A stretch of DNA of 64,000 nt from Tolypothrix bouteillei VB521301. Lineage in GTDB: Bacteria > Cyanobacteriota > Cyanobacteriia > Cyanobacteriales > Nostocaceae. The stretch's first letter is position 1, and each line of letters opens with the position of its first letter. Below the pieces are notes generated by a model that ran no database searches, was not told where the DNA came from, and saw nothing but the letters and a program-made list of their open reading frames with translations. The stretch covers positions 4,856,895 to 4,920,894 of the forward strand of contig NZ_JHEG04000001.1 in NCBI RefSeq assembly GCF_000760695.4. Reading direction: 5' to 3'. The translations under genes and the position numbers were made by a program. Positions 1 to 8,874 of the stretch are shown here, one piece after another.

Positions 1-145
1 CACAACCATAGTTCATTTCCTTCATACAGCAAGGAATTTTTAGTCCTGGTAATTGAAGGGGTGTACTCTGTACGCAACAAAGCCCAACTTCTGGTTCTTG
101 AGCAACTTCACTGTAGAACTGCGCCGCTGTTTCGAGGTAACTCAT
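1..145 (-). CDS. arsM: Arsenite methyltransferase (ArsM-like), N-terminal part, cut by window edge
   Basis: The reverse strand reads an open frame from ATG at 145 to the window edge (48 codons). It starts MSYLETAAQFYSEVAQEPEV and continues with a GLCCVQST motif and a K-I-P-C-C segment followed by EMNYGC. This is the conserved start of cyanobacterial SAM-dependent arsenite methyltransferases of the arsenosugar type, in which the vicinal Cys pair is thought to bind As(III). The methyltransferase core lies outside the window. The identification comes from remembered family sequence and covers only the first 48 residues. Confidence 0.75.
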   Translation of the reverse strand, partial: MSYLETAAQFYSEVAQEPEVGLCCVQSTPLQLPGLKIPCCMKEMNYGC

Positions 146-703
146 TACATTCCTAAAGGTATCCACCGTTTTTAGTGTAGCGATAACTGCGGGAAGCAAT
201 AACGAACGAATGTAACGGTTATATGTATTTTAGCATACATACTTATCTAACTTTTAATATCAAATCCGTTTGTCTCAGAATTATTTCTCCTTATGTTTCC
301 CTATATTCGCTCTGCATCTAGAGCGGTTTGTTTAATCATTGAGATGCTACCGGATTTTATATAACTCGCTTAGATCCCCAACTTCTTCAACAAGTTAGGG
401 ATCTGATAAAAAAATGATATTCTATCAAGCGCAAATGTTGATTTTGCACTTTACTTTAAAACAAAATTTTTGTACGTCAATACTTTTATTTAAACTCGGT
501 CAACCCTTCTTTCCAAATCCTCTAAAAGCGGGCTGTGACTTGCTTTAGTAAAACTTCTTGTGGCGGAGTGTGGTCGCAAGCTGTTAATGAAATCGAATCA
601 GTTCGGGTAGGGACTAATACGGTCGGATATGATGAACAATTTATGGCTGCAGCCGGGTTGCCATTATTTTCAATACGAACGCTGTGTCAATAGGAATAAA
701 CGA
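146..703. other. Intergenic region, no gene seen
   Basis: AT-rich spacer of about 560 bp between the start of the arsM-like gene and the end of the next reverse gene. No convincing coding frame was found. The only structure noted is the palindrome at 372-404. Confidence 0.5.
372..404. repeat. Short palindrome (hairpin)
   Basis: AGATCCCCAACTT is followed by a short loop and AAGTTAGGGATCT, so the arms pair over most of their length. Palindromes of this type, built on gatcccc/ggggatc, are scattered between genes in Nostocales. It could act as a weak terminator, but there is no strong T-run. Confidence 0.45.
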
Positions 704-991
704 TTAGCAGTAAGCAGTTACGTCTTCACCGCATACGTCCGCAAGATAACACAGAGCGCGGAAACGCAAATAAACGACTTCCTCATAGACAGGATTGAGC
801 TTGCACATTGGAGGAATATGAAACAGCTTGCGACCAAACAATGTAATATCACGCTCAAACGGACATTGAGCGGGAATGAGCTTGCACACAAAATGAGCTA
901 GTTTGGCATTATGAATTTCTATGGAATCTAACCATTGACGAACAGGAGAAAGAAGATCTTGTTTTGGTTGTAGTTGAGAAAAGCTAGTCAT
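704..991 (-). CDS. Mo-dependent nitrogenase C-terminal domain protein
   Basis: 95 residues beginning MTSFSQLQPKQDLLSPVRQW. The motifs IPAQCPFERDI, LFHIPPMCKLNP and LRFRALCYLADVCGEDV are typical of the small cyanobacterial family annotated as Mo-dependent nitrogenase C-terminal (Mo_nitro_C type), found mostly in nitrogen-fixing filamentous species. The exact biochemical role is not known. GGTGAG lies five bases before the ATG at 991 and supports the start. It stands alone, with long spacers on both sides, so no operon is indicated. Overlapping frames on the other strand look like shadows. Confidence 0.8.
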   Translation of the reverse strand: MTSFSQLQPKQDLLSPVRQWLDSIEIHNAKLAHFVCKLIPAQCPFERDITLFGRKLFHIPPMCKLNPVYEEVVYLRFRALCYLADVCGEDVTAYC

Positions 992-1692
992 AATTACTCA
1001 CCTTTACATTCAGTATTTCAAGTTAGTTTTTTTGTTAGTTGGGTTTTAACCCTTCTCTATTACTTATATAGGTCTGACTTTGTGTTCTTATGCAATTTTG
1101 TTCCACTCTTTATACTGGAACACTCTTTACTACAAACCTGGACGGAAGCATTCCGGATCGTTCTCCAGATATTTTTGTTGCTCTCAAGTCCTATGTATCT
1201 GAAAAGTACCAACAGCCTTGCTACTTCAAGAATCCAGAATTATTAGGTGTCGAACAAAAATTAAGATTCCTCTAAAATCGCCCCTGTGGGTGAGGCGCTC
1301 GGTAAAACACTTGCCTAAGACCCTAAACTTTACTAAATTTCTGTATTGTTACCAACAACTTAATATTAACTTTACAACTCAGTAAAAATGAGTAAAAATG
1401 ATAGCGGAAAACCGTACTCCATAAGTAGGCTTTCGCGCATCTCTGCGCCCTATTTCATAGCAATCATTTTCATAATGACCAGTCACCCATACAGTGCTTG
1501 TACCAGTAATCTGCGAAGCAAAAGATGGTTCAAATCCCCTTCTTTGCAGTACAGAGGATAAACTTATCGGTCACTGGTCATTGGTTTATATTAGGTTCGG
1601 ATAATCGCAAGCGCTTAAAAATTACCCGTTTCTGGGGGTTTCCCCATCTCCGCGTCATTCTTATCGTAATTATTTAGGCGAAGAACCTGATA
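992..1692. other. Intergenic region, no clear gene
   Basis: About 700 bp with only short unconvincing frames. A loose inverted repeat is visible: AATGACCAGT near 1475 and ACTGGTCATT near 1575. No RNA gene was recognised. Confidence 0.4.
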
Positions 1693-2052
1693 TTACAGCG
1701 TGTCTAAAAGTTTAAGTTGGCTAGCAACACCATTTAAATACTCTCGATCGCTTATAGCATCAGGTGAAACTCTACCTGCAGTAATACCAGCTTTAACCAA
1801 AGATTCAGCAGTAGTTCGACCGAATCTCAACTCAGAAAGCAGCAGACTGTATCCTGGAACGCCTTGCTGTCCGAGCGATCCTCTATAAGCAAAGTGGACA
1901 AGTTGAAAGGGTGTAAAACTGTGGATTGAATTTGCACTGACCGTTGTTTGTTGAGAGGGTGCTGTAGCAGTCGGTGTTTGAGCATGAGCGCTACTAGCAA
2001 CAGAGCAAAGGAGTAAGAAAGATAGGCTACTAACCAATAAGCGTTTCATCAT
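1693..2052 (-). CDS. Small secreted protein of unknown function
   Basis: Start chosen at ATG 2052, where GAGAGG sits five bases upstream; an in-frame Met 12 codons earlier lacks this. The product (about 119 residues) starts MMKRLLVSSLSFLLLCSVAS and has an SAHAQ signal-peptidase-like site, so it should be exported. The mature part is Thr/Ser/Gln-rich at first and then has a compact region with VHFAYRGSLGQQGVPGYSLL. No family was recognised. Conserved-looking codon use and a good ribosome site make it likely real. Confidence 0.6.
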   Translation of the reverse strand: MMKRLLVSSLSFLLLCSVASSAHAQTPTATAPSQQTTVSANSIHSFTPFQLVHFAYRGSLGQQGVPGYSLLLSELRFGRTTAESLVKAGITAGRVSPDAISDREYLNGVASQLKLLDTL

Positions 2053-2370
2053 ATTTACCTCTCGGAACTTCTGTTCCATCGCTAACAATTTAGAGAATGT
2101 AACTGTTAACTGAGACTCATTTGATGAATTGATGAGAAAACGCTGAAAAATTCGGGAATTTTGTGAAATTTACCTTAAAGAAACCTGAATCTCTATTGTA
2201 TTTCCAACTATAAAAAACTTAATAGACCTGAATTTTCCTTAATTCACGTAGTTCTTGATGTTGGATTCCCTGAAAACACTCCCGAACTTCACTCAACTTT
2301 TTCATTGATTTTTTCAAGAGAATACAAGAGAAAAACACTTCTAGTTTAATTGACTTAAGAGAGTTATATT

Positions 2371-2820
2371 ATGAAACCATATTTTATTTTACCATTACTC
2401 GCCAATATCATCCTGCTTGTAGGATGTACTGGAGAACCAGAAACACCAACTATCGGTCAGATGACAAATTTTCACTCCGTCTGTCATAAAGGTAATGATG
2501 GCAAACGTGTGGCTGTAGAAGGGTATTTAACTTTACCAACATCAATTAAAAACAATATTTTGGTTCTTCGCCTTCGCCAATCTAAAAACTTTGGTAGTAC
2601 AGTCATTGGAGTCAGTAGTAACTTTGGTGATGAACCTAATAAAGTTTCGCCTTTACCGTTGGTATACAAACATCGCGATCTCAAAATAAGAACTCATAAC
2701 GGTCAAACTGCTAGTTATTTAGATAAAGTGCGTGTCTCAGGAAAAGTCTACTTTCCAATATCCAACTTAGTGGAATTTCAATGTGGGTTAAGCAATCCAC
2801 TTATTGAGCGTAGCAACTAA
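2371..2820 (+). CDS. Lipoprotein of unknown function
   Basis: 149 residues. The N-terminus MKPYFILPLLANIILLVGC is a lipoprotein signal with lipobox LVGC, so the mature protein should be anchored by Cys19. The body alternates short beta-like stretches (RVAVEGYLTLP, NILVLRLRQS, VRVSGKVYFP), which suggests a small beta-barrel of OB type, but this is only inference. Its 3' end overlaps the 3' end of the convergent mutY gene by 20 bp. No specific function can be assigned. Confidence 0.65.
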   Translation: MKPYFILPLLANIILLVGCTGEPETPTIGQMTNFHSVCHKGNDGKRVAVEGYLTLPTSIKNNILVLRLRQSKNFGSTVIGVSSNFGDEPNKVSPLPLVYKHRDLKIRTHNGQTASYLDKVRVSGKVYFPISNLVEFQCGLSNPLIERSN

Positions 2821-3907
2821 GCGTGTTGTGAAAAAGCTTGACAACCTTTTTGTCTAATGATGTAGAAAGTTTTGTTGCGATCGCCTGATTTGCAATCCAG
2901 TAGAAAGGTTGTGGCAAACCGAGGATCTGCCAAAAGTCTTCAACAGCAGCATTATTGGAATCTTCAACAACTCTCACAACAAGAGCTTTTCCAGAAATCC
3001 GATGATGGGTGATATTGTGAGTAAATGCACCAGGTAATTCCACAAGTTGAAGTTGTTCGCGAGATTTCAACGCCGTTTTGACTTCTAATACTTCGAGCTT
3101 GCTCATCAACGGAAAACCAACAGTATTAGCTAAAAATCCTTTTGTTCTTTCAGCAAGAGCGATTGTATCAGTTGGCTTTCTCCAAACAATTAAAGCAAAT
3201 AATTCTACATCCACAGCATCGCGTCTGGGTTTTTGGGGAGGACAAAGCTCAGTACAATTCTTTTCAAAAGCCAAACATTGCGATCGCAACGGACATAACA
3301 AACAGAGTGGTTTCGTTTTACGACAAACAGTTGCACCCAACTCCATCATCGCTTGGTTAAAATCACCCGGACGTTCAGCAGAAATGATGCTGTTAGCAAA
3401 ATCTCGAATCACTGCTTGACCGGAAGAACTCCAAACATCTTTAGATAAAGCAAGCAAACGACTCACAACTCGTGTCACATTACCATCCACACAAGCCACT
3501 TTTTCATGAAAACAAATGCTTGCAATGACAGCTGCTGTATACAAACCGCAACCGGGAATTTTCAGCCACTCGTTGTATGACTGAGGAAAACGACCCTTAA
3601 GGTGTTCTACAATAAACACCGCTCCCTTTTTTAAGTTACGAGCACGAGCATAATAACCCAGACCCGACCACAGTTGGCGTAGCGTGTCCTCATCACAGGT
3701 TGCAAGGTCGTAAACAGTAGGGAGTTGTTTGACAAATTCTGAGAATTTAGGAATAACAACAGCCAGGGTAGTTTGTTGACTCATCACTTCACAGACCCAA
3801 GTGTGATAAATATTGATGTTTTGACGCCAAGGTAAGGGTCTGTGATGTTTGTCATACCAAGCCAAGAGTTCCCTAGCATATTGATTTGCACTCTGACATT
3901 CATCCAT
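2801..3907 (-). CDS. mutY: A/G-specific adenine DNA glycosylase MutY
   Basis: Base-excision repair enzyme that removes adenine mispaired with 8-oxoguanine. With the start at ATG 3907 (368 residues) the N-terminus, ARELLAWYDKHHRPLPWR, begins as in other MutY proteins; a GTG 96 bp upstream would add an unconserved extension. Visible features: catalytic Glu40 in CEVMSQQT, helix-hairpin-helix IPGCGLYTAA (117-126), catalytic Asp141 in VDGNVTRV, and the [4Fe-4S] ligands Cys195, 202, 205 and 211 (spacing 6-2-5). The C-terminal half is a MutT-like recognition domain. The stop codon lies inside the convergent lipoprotein gene. Confidence 0.9.
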   Translation of the reverse strand: MDECQSANQYARELLAWYDKHHRPLPWRQNINIYHTWVCEVMSQQTTLAVVIPKFSEFVKQLPTVYDLATCDEDTLRQLWSGLGYYARARNLKKGAVFIVEHLKGRFPQSYNEWLKIPGCGLYTAAVIASICFHEKVACVDGNVTRVVSRLLALSKDVWSSSGQAVIRDFANSIISAERPGDFNQAMMELGATVCRKTKPLCLLCPLRSQCLAFEKNCTELCPPQKPRRDAVDVELFALIVWRKPTDTIALAERTKGFLANTVGFPLMSKLEVLEVKTALKSREQLQLVELPGAFTHNITHHRISGKALVVRVVEDSNNAAVEDFWQILGLPQPFYWIANQAIATKLSTSLDKKVVKLFHNTLSCYAQ

Positions 3908-4096
3908 AAAAAAATTAAGCTCTCTACTGACGAAGGACTCCCATCTCAGATTTGAGAATAATTTATTTTTGGGGAATCTTGGAAATAAGGGCGATCGAGT
4001 CACCCTCGTAGAGCCACTGTTTTTTCTCTGAAAAAATCCAAAATTCTACAGGAAATTTTACAAGAAAAATTTCCCTTATATTGTATTATAAGTAAA

Positions 4097-4135
4097 CGAG
4101 GAAGCGCTCAAGTTTGGAGCAAGAGCACTTCCTCG
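4097..4135. repeat. 13-bp inverted repeat between mutY and the next gene
   Basis: CGAGGAAGCGCTC and GAGCACTTCCTCG form a 13-bp stem with one mismatch and a 13-base loop, followed by AAAAAATT. It lies in the divergent spacer upstream of the gene at 4174 and could be a regulatory hairpin or a dispersed palindrome. Function is not known. Confidence 0.45.
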
Positions 4136-4173
4136 AAAAAATTAATAAATAATACTTCTGGAGTTATATTAGC

Positions 4174-4845
4174 ATGACTAAAGTACCGGAAACAGCTCCT
4201 GCTGGAAATTTTTCTGAAACAGTGACACAAGAAGTTCAATATTTCATCCAAAGACTCGCTAAAGCAGGAAAAAACTTGATAGAAGAAGTAAAAAGCGAGA
4301 TTGGCAACACAAACCCCGTCACATTACTTGGAGCCGCTAAAATCGGGCAACTATTGCTTTTCCTTAAAGAAAAACTCAAACCCAAACAATACGAACAAGC
4401 CCTAGCGAATTCTCTAGGATGGATAGCGGGGATTGCCAACCAGTTATTAAAGCTAGCCCCCATACTCGGAAGTTTTACAACCAAGCAACTTGAGACAATT
4501 AGTCGCAACCTCTCCCCATCAGCACTATACAAACTAGCTACAGGACGGACGCCACTAGAGGTGATCGAGTCAATGCTACAGAAAGCTTGCACTCAAGAGG
4601 TGTCAAAGCAAGATATTCAACTCGAAACCAAGAAACATAAAGATAACCAACCGAAAAAAGAGCCAACACCGTGGAGATATGCTGGTCGTGGAAGAGAATA
4701 CCAACCCCCCAGAATTTCTGAAAAAGCAGGCTCGATTGTAGAACAACTCAGCGAACAAAATAGCAAGCCGCGACGTTTTGTCATTGAAGAAGCCGTTTTG
4801 TTGCTGTCAGAGAAATTTCAGCAAGTTGTTCTTGCTGTGGCTTGA
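4174..4845 (+). CDS. Helical protein with a possible DUF3102-like segment
   Basis: 223 residues, mostly helical. Residues about 55-135 (IGQLLLFLKEKLKPKQYEQA, then a LGW, LAPILG and LSPSALYKLATG pattern) resemble the arrangement of DUF3102/plasmid-type helix-turn-helix proteins, where a long helix is followed by a short DNA-binding-like bundle. The later part is basic and Lys/Gln-rich (HKDNQPKKEPTPWRYAGRGR) and ends in a short helix. The family match is weak and from memory. An AT-rich leader with a hairpin precedes it. A role in DNA binding is only a guess. Confidence 0.55.
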   Translation: MTKVPETAPAGNFSETVTQEVQYFIQRLAKAGKNLIEEVKSEIGNTNPVTLLGAAKIGQLLLFLKEKLKPKQYEQALANSLGWIAGIANQLLKLAPILGSFTTKQLETISRNLSPSALYKLATGRTPLEVIESMLQKACTQEVSKQDIQLETKKHKDNQPKKEPTPWRYAGRGREYQPPRISEKAGSIVEQLSEQNSKPRRFVIEEAVLLLSEKFQQVVLAVA

Positions 4846-4997
4846 CCTTACTGAAGAAGGGAGACAAGGAAGAGGTGTTTGTAACTCAGTTAGGGCTGCT
4901 AATGTCAAGCAAACTATATCTTGGTTGGAAATAACTGTATCACTTGGACATTAACAGCGTCAGCATTGGCAAAAGTTCTTGAACGTTCATCTGGATT

Positions 4998-5744
4998 ATG
5001 AGAATACCCGCTAGTCCACAATTTATTAAGTTTTTTCTATCGGTTTCAAAAGACGAACAAAGTCTCTTTTTAGCCCAAATATATACTTTCTTTCACAGTG
5101 TAGAAGGGCGTACTTCTCCAATTGAAACTCATTCAACAGGAGAAAGAACACATTCTTCACTAAATACGATTAAGTTACATAGTTTTTCATTTGACAGATA
5201 TAGTCGTCGGGAAAATTGGGATATTGGTTTTTATGATACAGCAATTCCCCACGCCAGAATAGAAATGTGGGATTGTAATCCACCTTTAAAAAAAGATTAC
5301 TCACTGACGTTAGATTATAGCCAGTTGTTAATAGAAAATTCCCTGGCGGATATTGCTGAGGGTTTTGATGATACCCCGAAGCCTTTTTTTCAAAAACTTT
5401 TCATGTTTTTTCCAGAAAACTGGTTTGCAGCTTTAGGAACCAAAACCTGGGTTTATTTAAGGTTTAAAATACTAGCTATACCAGATTTACACAGACAATT
5501 CTCGCACGAAACTCAACCCAAGTTGCCATTTTTCAGTTTTGGAAATTACCTTTGCTCAAAGATAGAATACGAGCAACAAAATATCGTTAAAATTAATATG
5601 AATAAAAATAATTTTAAGTCATTTATAGAGCAAAATGATACTTTGATTTTAAACACCTTGAATAGAGAAGAGATTATGGAGTGGCTCAATCGTCTTAATA
5701 TTGAATTTGATGCTTGGTTTAGTGCGATCGCAATTTCTTATTAA
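4998..5744 (+). CDS. Hypothetical protein
   Basis: 248 residues starting MRIPASPQFIKFFLSVSKDE. It is rich in aromatic residues, with no signal peptide or membrane segment. Aromatic clusters (FFQKLFMFFPENWFAALG, TWVYLRFKI) suggest a compact soluble fold. I recognise no family and see no catalytic motif. The frame is long and uninterrupted in an AT-rich region, and ends in a HIP1 octamer shortly before the stop. No operon partner is visible. Confidence 0.55.
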   Translation: MRIPASPQFIKFFLSVSKDEQSLFLAQIYTFFHSVEGRTSPIETHSTGERTHSSLNTIKLHSFSFDRYSRRENWDIGFYDTAIPHARIEMWDCNPPLKKDYSLTLDYSQLLIENSLADIAEGFDDTPKPFFQKLFMFFPENWFAALGTKTWVYLRFKILAIPDLHRQFSHETQPKLPFFSFGNYLCSKIEYEQQNIVKINMNKNNFKSFIEQNDTLILNTLNREEIMEWLNRLNIEFDAWFSAIAISY

Positions 5745-5968
5745 AGTAATGAAAAAGATTTAATTATTTGGGCATTGCTTGAGAAACTTTTTTAAAAAGA
5801 CTTTAATCTGGCATATTGTGACATCACTTCTATGCACTTATTTTGAGAAACTCAGGTAAATCTTAAAAAAAGTTAAAATAATTGTATGATTGAGTTGATA
5901 GCCCGCGAATACGGGTTGAGTGGGCATCTTCCCACCTAAAGCCCGTGATGAACGTATAAAATTATCCC

Positions 5969-6649
5969 ATGAGTCAGATAGTCTGGATAGCAAGACATGC
6001 TAACCGTCTCGATTTTGTTAACCCTGATTGGTTTCTCACTGCAGAACGACGCTACGATCCACCACTGTCGGAAGACGGTTTTATACAAGCGCAGCAACTG
6101 GCTAACCGTCTTCAAGGAGAAAAGATTGCCCATATTTTTGCTTCTCCCTTCCTACGGACTGTACAAACAGCAAACGCCGTAGCAGAAGTTCTGGATTTAC
6201 CCATAAAGTTAGAAACGGGTTTGAGTGAATGGCATAATGCAGCTTGGATGACGGAAGAACCAAAAAGACTCTCAACACCAGCACTGGCAGAGTTATTCCC
6301 CAGAATTGACACAAGTTACACTTCCCAAATAGCTGCTAAGTACCCCGAAACTCGCGCACAAATGCTGGAACGCTCGGGACAAACTGCCCGATGTTTGACT
6401 GTAGAATACTCACCACAGGATATTCTTTTAGTAGGACACGGGGCGTCTGTACTGGGAGCAGCAGTAGGTTTAGTTGGCGAACTAGCCAGCACAGAAGTCA
6501 AAGCTTCGTTATGTAGCTTGGTTAAAGTTGTGCGTCAAGAACCGGAATGGCTATTAGAACTGAAAGGAGACACGTCTCATTTAACGGAAGTCGAGGAGGT
6601 TGTCAGGTTTGATGTCAGCGAGCAATTACCAGTCACCAGCAAGCAGTGA
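5969..6649 (+). CDS. Histidine phosphatase superfamily protein
   Basis: 226 residues. The phosphate-binding motif near the N-terminus is ARHANR (residues 8-13), a variant of the RHG signature with Ala in place of Gly. The second catalytic His lies in LLVGHGASV near residue 155, and FASPFLRTVQTA holds the conserved Arg region. This matches the SixA/phosphoglycerate-mutase-like branch, which dephosphorylates small molecules or proteins; the substrate cannot be told. A TAACCCC repeat separates it from the downstream glucokinase gene. Confidence 0.8.
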   Translation: MSQIVWIARHANRLDFVNPDWFLTAERRYDPPLSEDGFIQAQQLANRLQGEKIAHIFASPFLRTVQTANAVAEVLDLPIKLETGLSEWHNAAWMTEEPKRLSTPALAELFPRIDTSYTSQIAAKYPETRAQMLERSGQTARCLTVEYSPQDILLVGHGASVLGAAVGLVGELASTEVKASLCSLVKVVRQEPEWLLELKGDTSHLTEVEEVVRFDVSEQLPVTSKQ

Positions 6650-6750
6650 CCAAATTTAAGTAATTGACTTCAAATCTGGTATCAGAGGGATGCAAAATAA
6701 TGAGGAGTTAGTAGTAAGTAATTATTAGTGAGTAGTTTTCCACCAACTAC

Positions 6751-6782
6751 TAACCCCTAACCCCTAACCCCTAACCCCTAAC
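6751..6782 (+). repeat. TAACCCC heptanucleotide repeat
   Basis: Four full copies of TAACCCC plus a partial one, ending six bases before the glucokinase start codon. The same heptamer recurs just before the gene at 10958. Short tandem heptamers are a known feature of heterocystous cyanobacterial genomes. Confidence 0.85.
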
Positions 6783-6788
6783 ATCGCT

Positions 6789-7814
6789 ATGACATTACTA
6801 TTGGCAGGAGATATCGGCGGTACGAAAACCATTTTGAGGTTGGTTGAGGTATCAGAGCAACTGCTTTTACACAATGTTTATGAGGAACGACACCGCAGTG
6901 GCGATTTTCCCGATTTAGTACCGATGGTGCAGCAGTTTCTGAAAAACTCAGGTGCATCGCTACCACAAAAAGCTTGTTTTGCGATCGCAGGTCCGGTTGT
7001 GAACAATACAGCCAAGCTAACCAATTTAGCCTGGTTTCTGGAGAGCAAACGATTGCAAGAAGAATTGGGTATTGCCCAAGTGAACCTAATCAATGACTTT
7101 GCGGCTGTTGGCTATGGTGTGTTGGGTTTAAGCGCACAAGATATCCTAACGTTACAACCGGGGAAACCCAACGTGGATGCCCCTATTGCAATTATTGGTG
7201 CTGGTACTGGATTGGGACAAGGATTTTTAATTAAGCAGGGTTCTAGCTATCAAATTTTTTCTTCAGAGGGGGGTCATGCGGACTTTGCTCCCCGTACTGA
7301 GTTAGAGTTTCAACTGTTAAAATATTTATTGGATAAACATGATATCCAGCGTGTTTCTGTAGAACGCGTTGTGTCTGGATTGGGCATTGTAGCCATTTAT
7401 CAATTTTTACGCGATCGCAAAACCATTGCTGAATCACCGGAAATTGCCCAAATTGTTAGAGCTTGGGAACAAGAGGCGGGTAAGCCGGAGAAAAGTGTCG
7501 ATCCGGGTGCTGCTATAGGTAAAGCAGCACTCGAAAAAACCGATAGACTTTCAGAACAAACAATAGAGTTATTTGTAGGGGCGTATGGAGCAGAAGCAGG
7601 GAATTTAGCCCTAAAACTTCTACCTTACGGTGGTTTATATATTGCAGGTGGCATTGCCCCCAAAATACTGCCCCTGTTACAAGAAGACAAGTTCATATTA
7701 AACTTCACTCAGAAAGGTAGAATGCGTAGTTTACTGGAAGACATTCCCGTGCATGTCATTCTTAATCAAGAAGTGGGATTAATAGGTGCTGCTATTGCTG
7801 CAACTAGGTTATAA
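6789..7814 (+). CDS. glk: Glucokinase
   Basis: Phosphorylates glucose with ATP at the entry to glycolysis and the oxidative pentose phosphate route. The 341 residues carry the phosphate-1 motif GDIGGTKT (7-14), LINDFAAVGYG (about residues 98-108), the adenosine-type motif IIGAGTGLGQG and the EGGHADFAPR segment typical of bacterial glucokinases of the Glk family. The length fits the family. The heptamer repeat occupies the place of a leader, so no clear Shine-Dalgarno sequence is seen. Confidence 0.9.
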   Translation: MTLLLAGDIGGTKTILRLVEVSEQLLLHNVYEERHRSGDFPDLVPMVQQFLKNSGASLPQKACFAIAGPVVNNTAKLTNLAWFLESKRLQEELGIAQVNLINDFAAVGYGVLGLSAQDILTLQPGKPNVDAPIAIIGAGTGLGQGFLIKQGSSYQIFSSEGGHADFAPRTELEFQLLKYLLDKHDIQRVSVERVVSGLGIVAIYQFLRDRKTIAESPEIAQIVRAWEQEAGKPEKSVDPGAAIGKAALEKTDRLSEQTIELFVGAYGAEAGNLALKLLPYGGLYIAGGIAPKILPLLQEDKFILNFTQKGRMRSLLEDIPVHVILNQEVGLIGAAIAATRL

Positions 7815-7844
7815 CTGCTAGCAGCATTGTTTAAAGTAAAAACT

Positions 7845-8447
7845 ATGACAAACAGAAGTTTGCTGTCACTCTTGACAGCCACTTTTCTATTTACTGCATC
7901 TGCTGCGGTTGAAGCTAGCTCAGCCAAACGCCCGCTTTCTCAAACTAAACCACTGGCTGCTCAACCAGTTAAGTCACAATGGAAAGTCTTTACGCCCCCA
8001 GATGGACGCTTTACAGTCTTAATGCCCGGTCTGCCAAGAATTGAGTCTCAAACTCAAAAAACTCACATGGGCGAGATTCAACTGCAAGTCTTTGTGGCTC
8101 AACCTCCCAACCAAGAAGTGGCTTATCTTGTTGCTTATAATGATTTCCCCGATAACTACGGTCAAATGGCATCAGCCCAAGAAGTTTTGGATGACGCCCA
8201 GCAAATGGCTCTAAAAACAACTCAAAGCAATTTACTCGGTCAGAAGGATATTCGCAGTTCAAACGGTCATCCCGGTAGAGAAATCGAGTACGTTAATTCT
8301 GGAGGAAAAATTACAAAGAATCGGATGTATTTTGCTGAAGGTCGTTTGTATCAGGTTATGGTAATCACTACTAAAAAGCAGCAAAAAACAATCGGTGGTT
8401 CCATTACAGGTTATTTAAACTCTTTTCAAGTAGTCTTGAAGAAGTAA
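7845..8447 (+). CDS. Secreted protein of unknown function
   Basis: Start placed at ATG 7845; a TTG six codons earlier is also in frame. The product (200 residues) begins MTNRSLLSLLTATFLFTAS with a signal peptide and a cleavage site near AAVEASS. The mature domain (WKVFTPPDGRFTVLMPG, then VAYLVAYNDFPDNYG) has the pattern of a periplasmic alpha/beta protein seen as a conserved hypothetical in cyanobacteria. It follows glk by 30 bp on the same strand and may be co-transcribed. Function is not known. Confidence 0.65.
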   Translation: MTNRSLLSLLTATFLFTASAAVEASSAKRPLSQTKPLAAQPVKSQWKVFTPPDGRFTVLMPGLPRIESQTQKTHMGEIQLQVFVAQPPNQEVAYLVAYNDFPDNYGQMASAQEVLDDAQQMALKTTQSNLLGQKDIRSSNGHPGREIEYVNSGGKITKNRMYFAEGRLYQVMVITTKKQQKTIGGSITGYLNSFQVVLKK

Positions 8448-8448
8448 T

Positions 8449-8728
8449 ATGGCTAATGGCTGATGGCTAATGGCTGATGGCTAATGGCTAATGGCTGATG
8501 GCTAATGGCTAATAGTCAAATTAGCCCTCCCTTGTATCTCAAGAGCGGAGACGCTAAGCGCAAAGCGCACGCTCCGCGATGCCGCAGGCTATGCCCGTAA
8601 GGGCTATACGCATCGCGAAGCTATGCCCGCAACGGCTTACGCCCTCCCTTGTTCGCCAGTTGCCAGGGCGTGGGAAACCCTCCTGCAGCACTGGTCTGAC
8701 CATTAGCCATTAGCTATTAGCCATTAGC
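8449..8728. repeat. Composite repeat: inverted heptamer arrays around a GC-rich repeat
   Basis: 8449-8511 is nine tandem copies of ATGGCTA/ATGGCTG. 8701-8728 carries the same heptamer inverted (TTAGCCA/TTAGCTA). Between them is a GC-rich block with short palindromes such as GCGAAGCTATGCCCGCAA and GGCGTGGGAAACCC. Similar GC-rich words recur at 19575-19760. No open frame of interest runs through it, and it accounts for most of the 8448-8874 spacer. Confidence 0.75.
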
Positions 8729-8874
8729 AACTATTTCAGTAGTTTCACAATTTCCATCTGCAAAATAAGTATATAAAATGATTAAGTGTCCAGCATCCGC
8801 GAGGGTGGTTTGCAGCTGGAAACGGACGCTGAATAAAAACTTAGATTGTATTATTACTAGTACAGTTCGGCTTA

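Noticed and set aside
629..901. Forward frame over the Mo-nitrogenase-like gene
   Set aside because: Shadow of the conserved reverse-strand gene.
974..1246. Forward frame of 90 codons
   Set aside because: Low-complexity hydrophobic composition and no family pattern; it crosses an intergenic region.
8449..8511. Tandem array that might suggest a CRISPR
   Set aside because: Perfect heptamers without spacers; a simple-sequence repeat.
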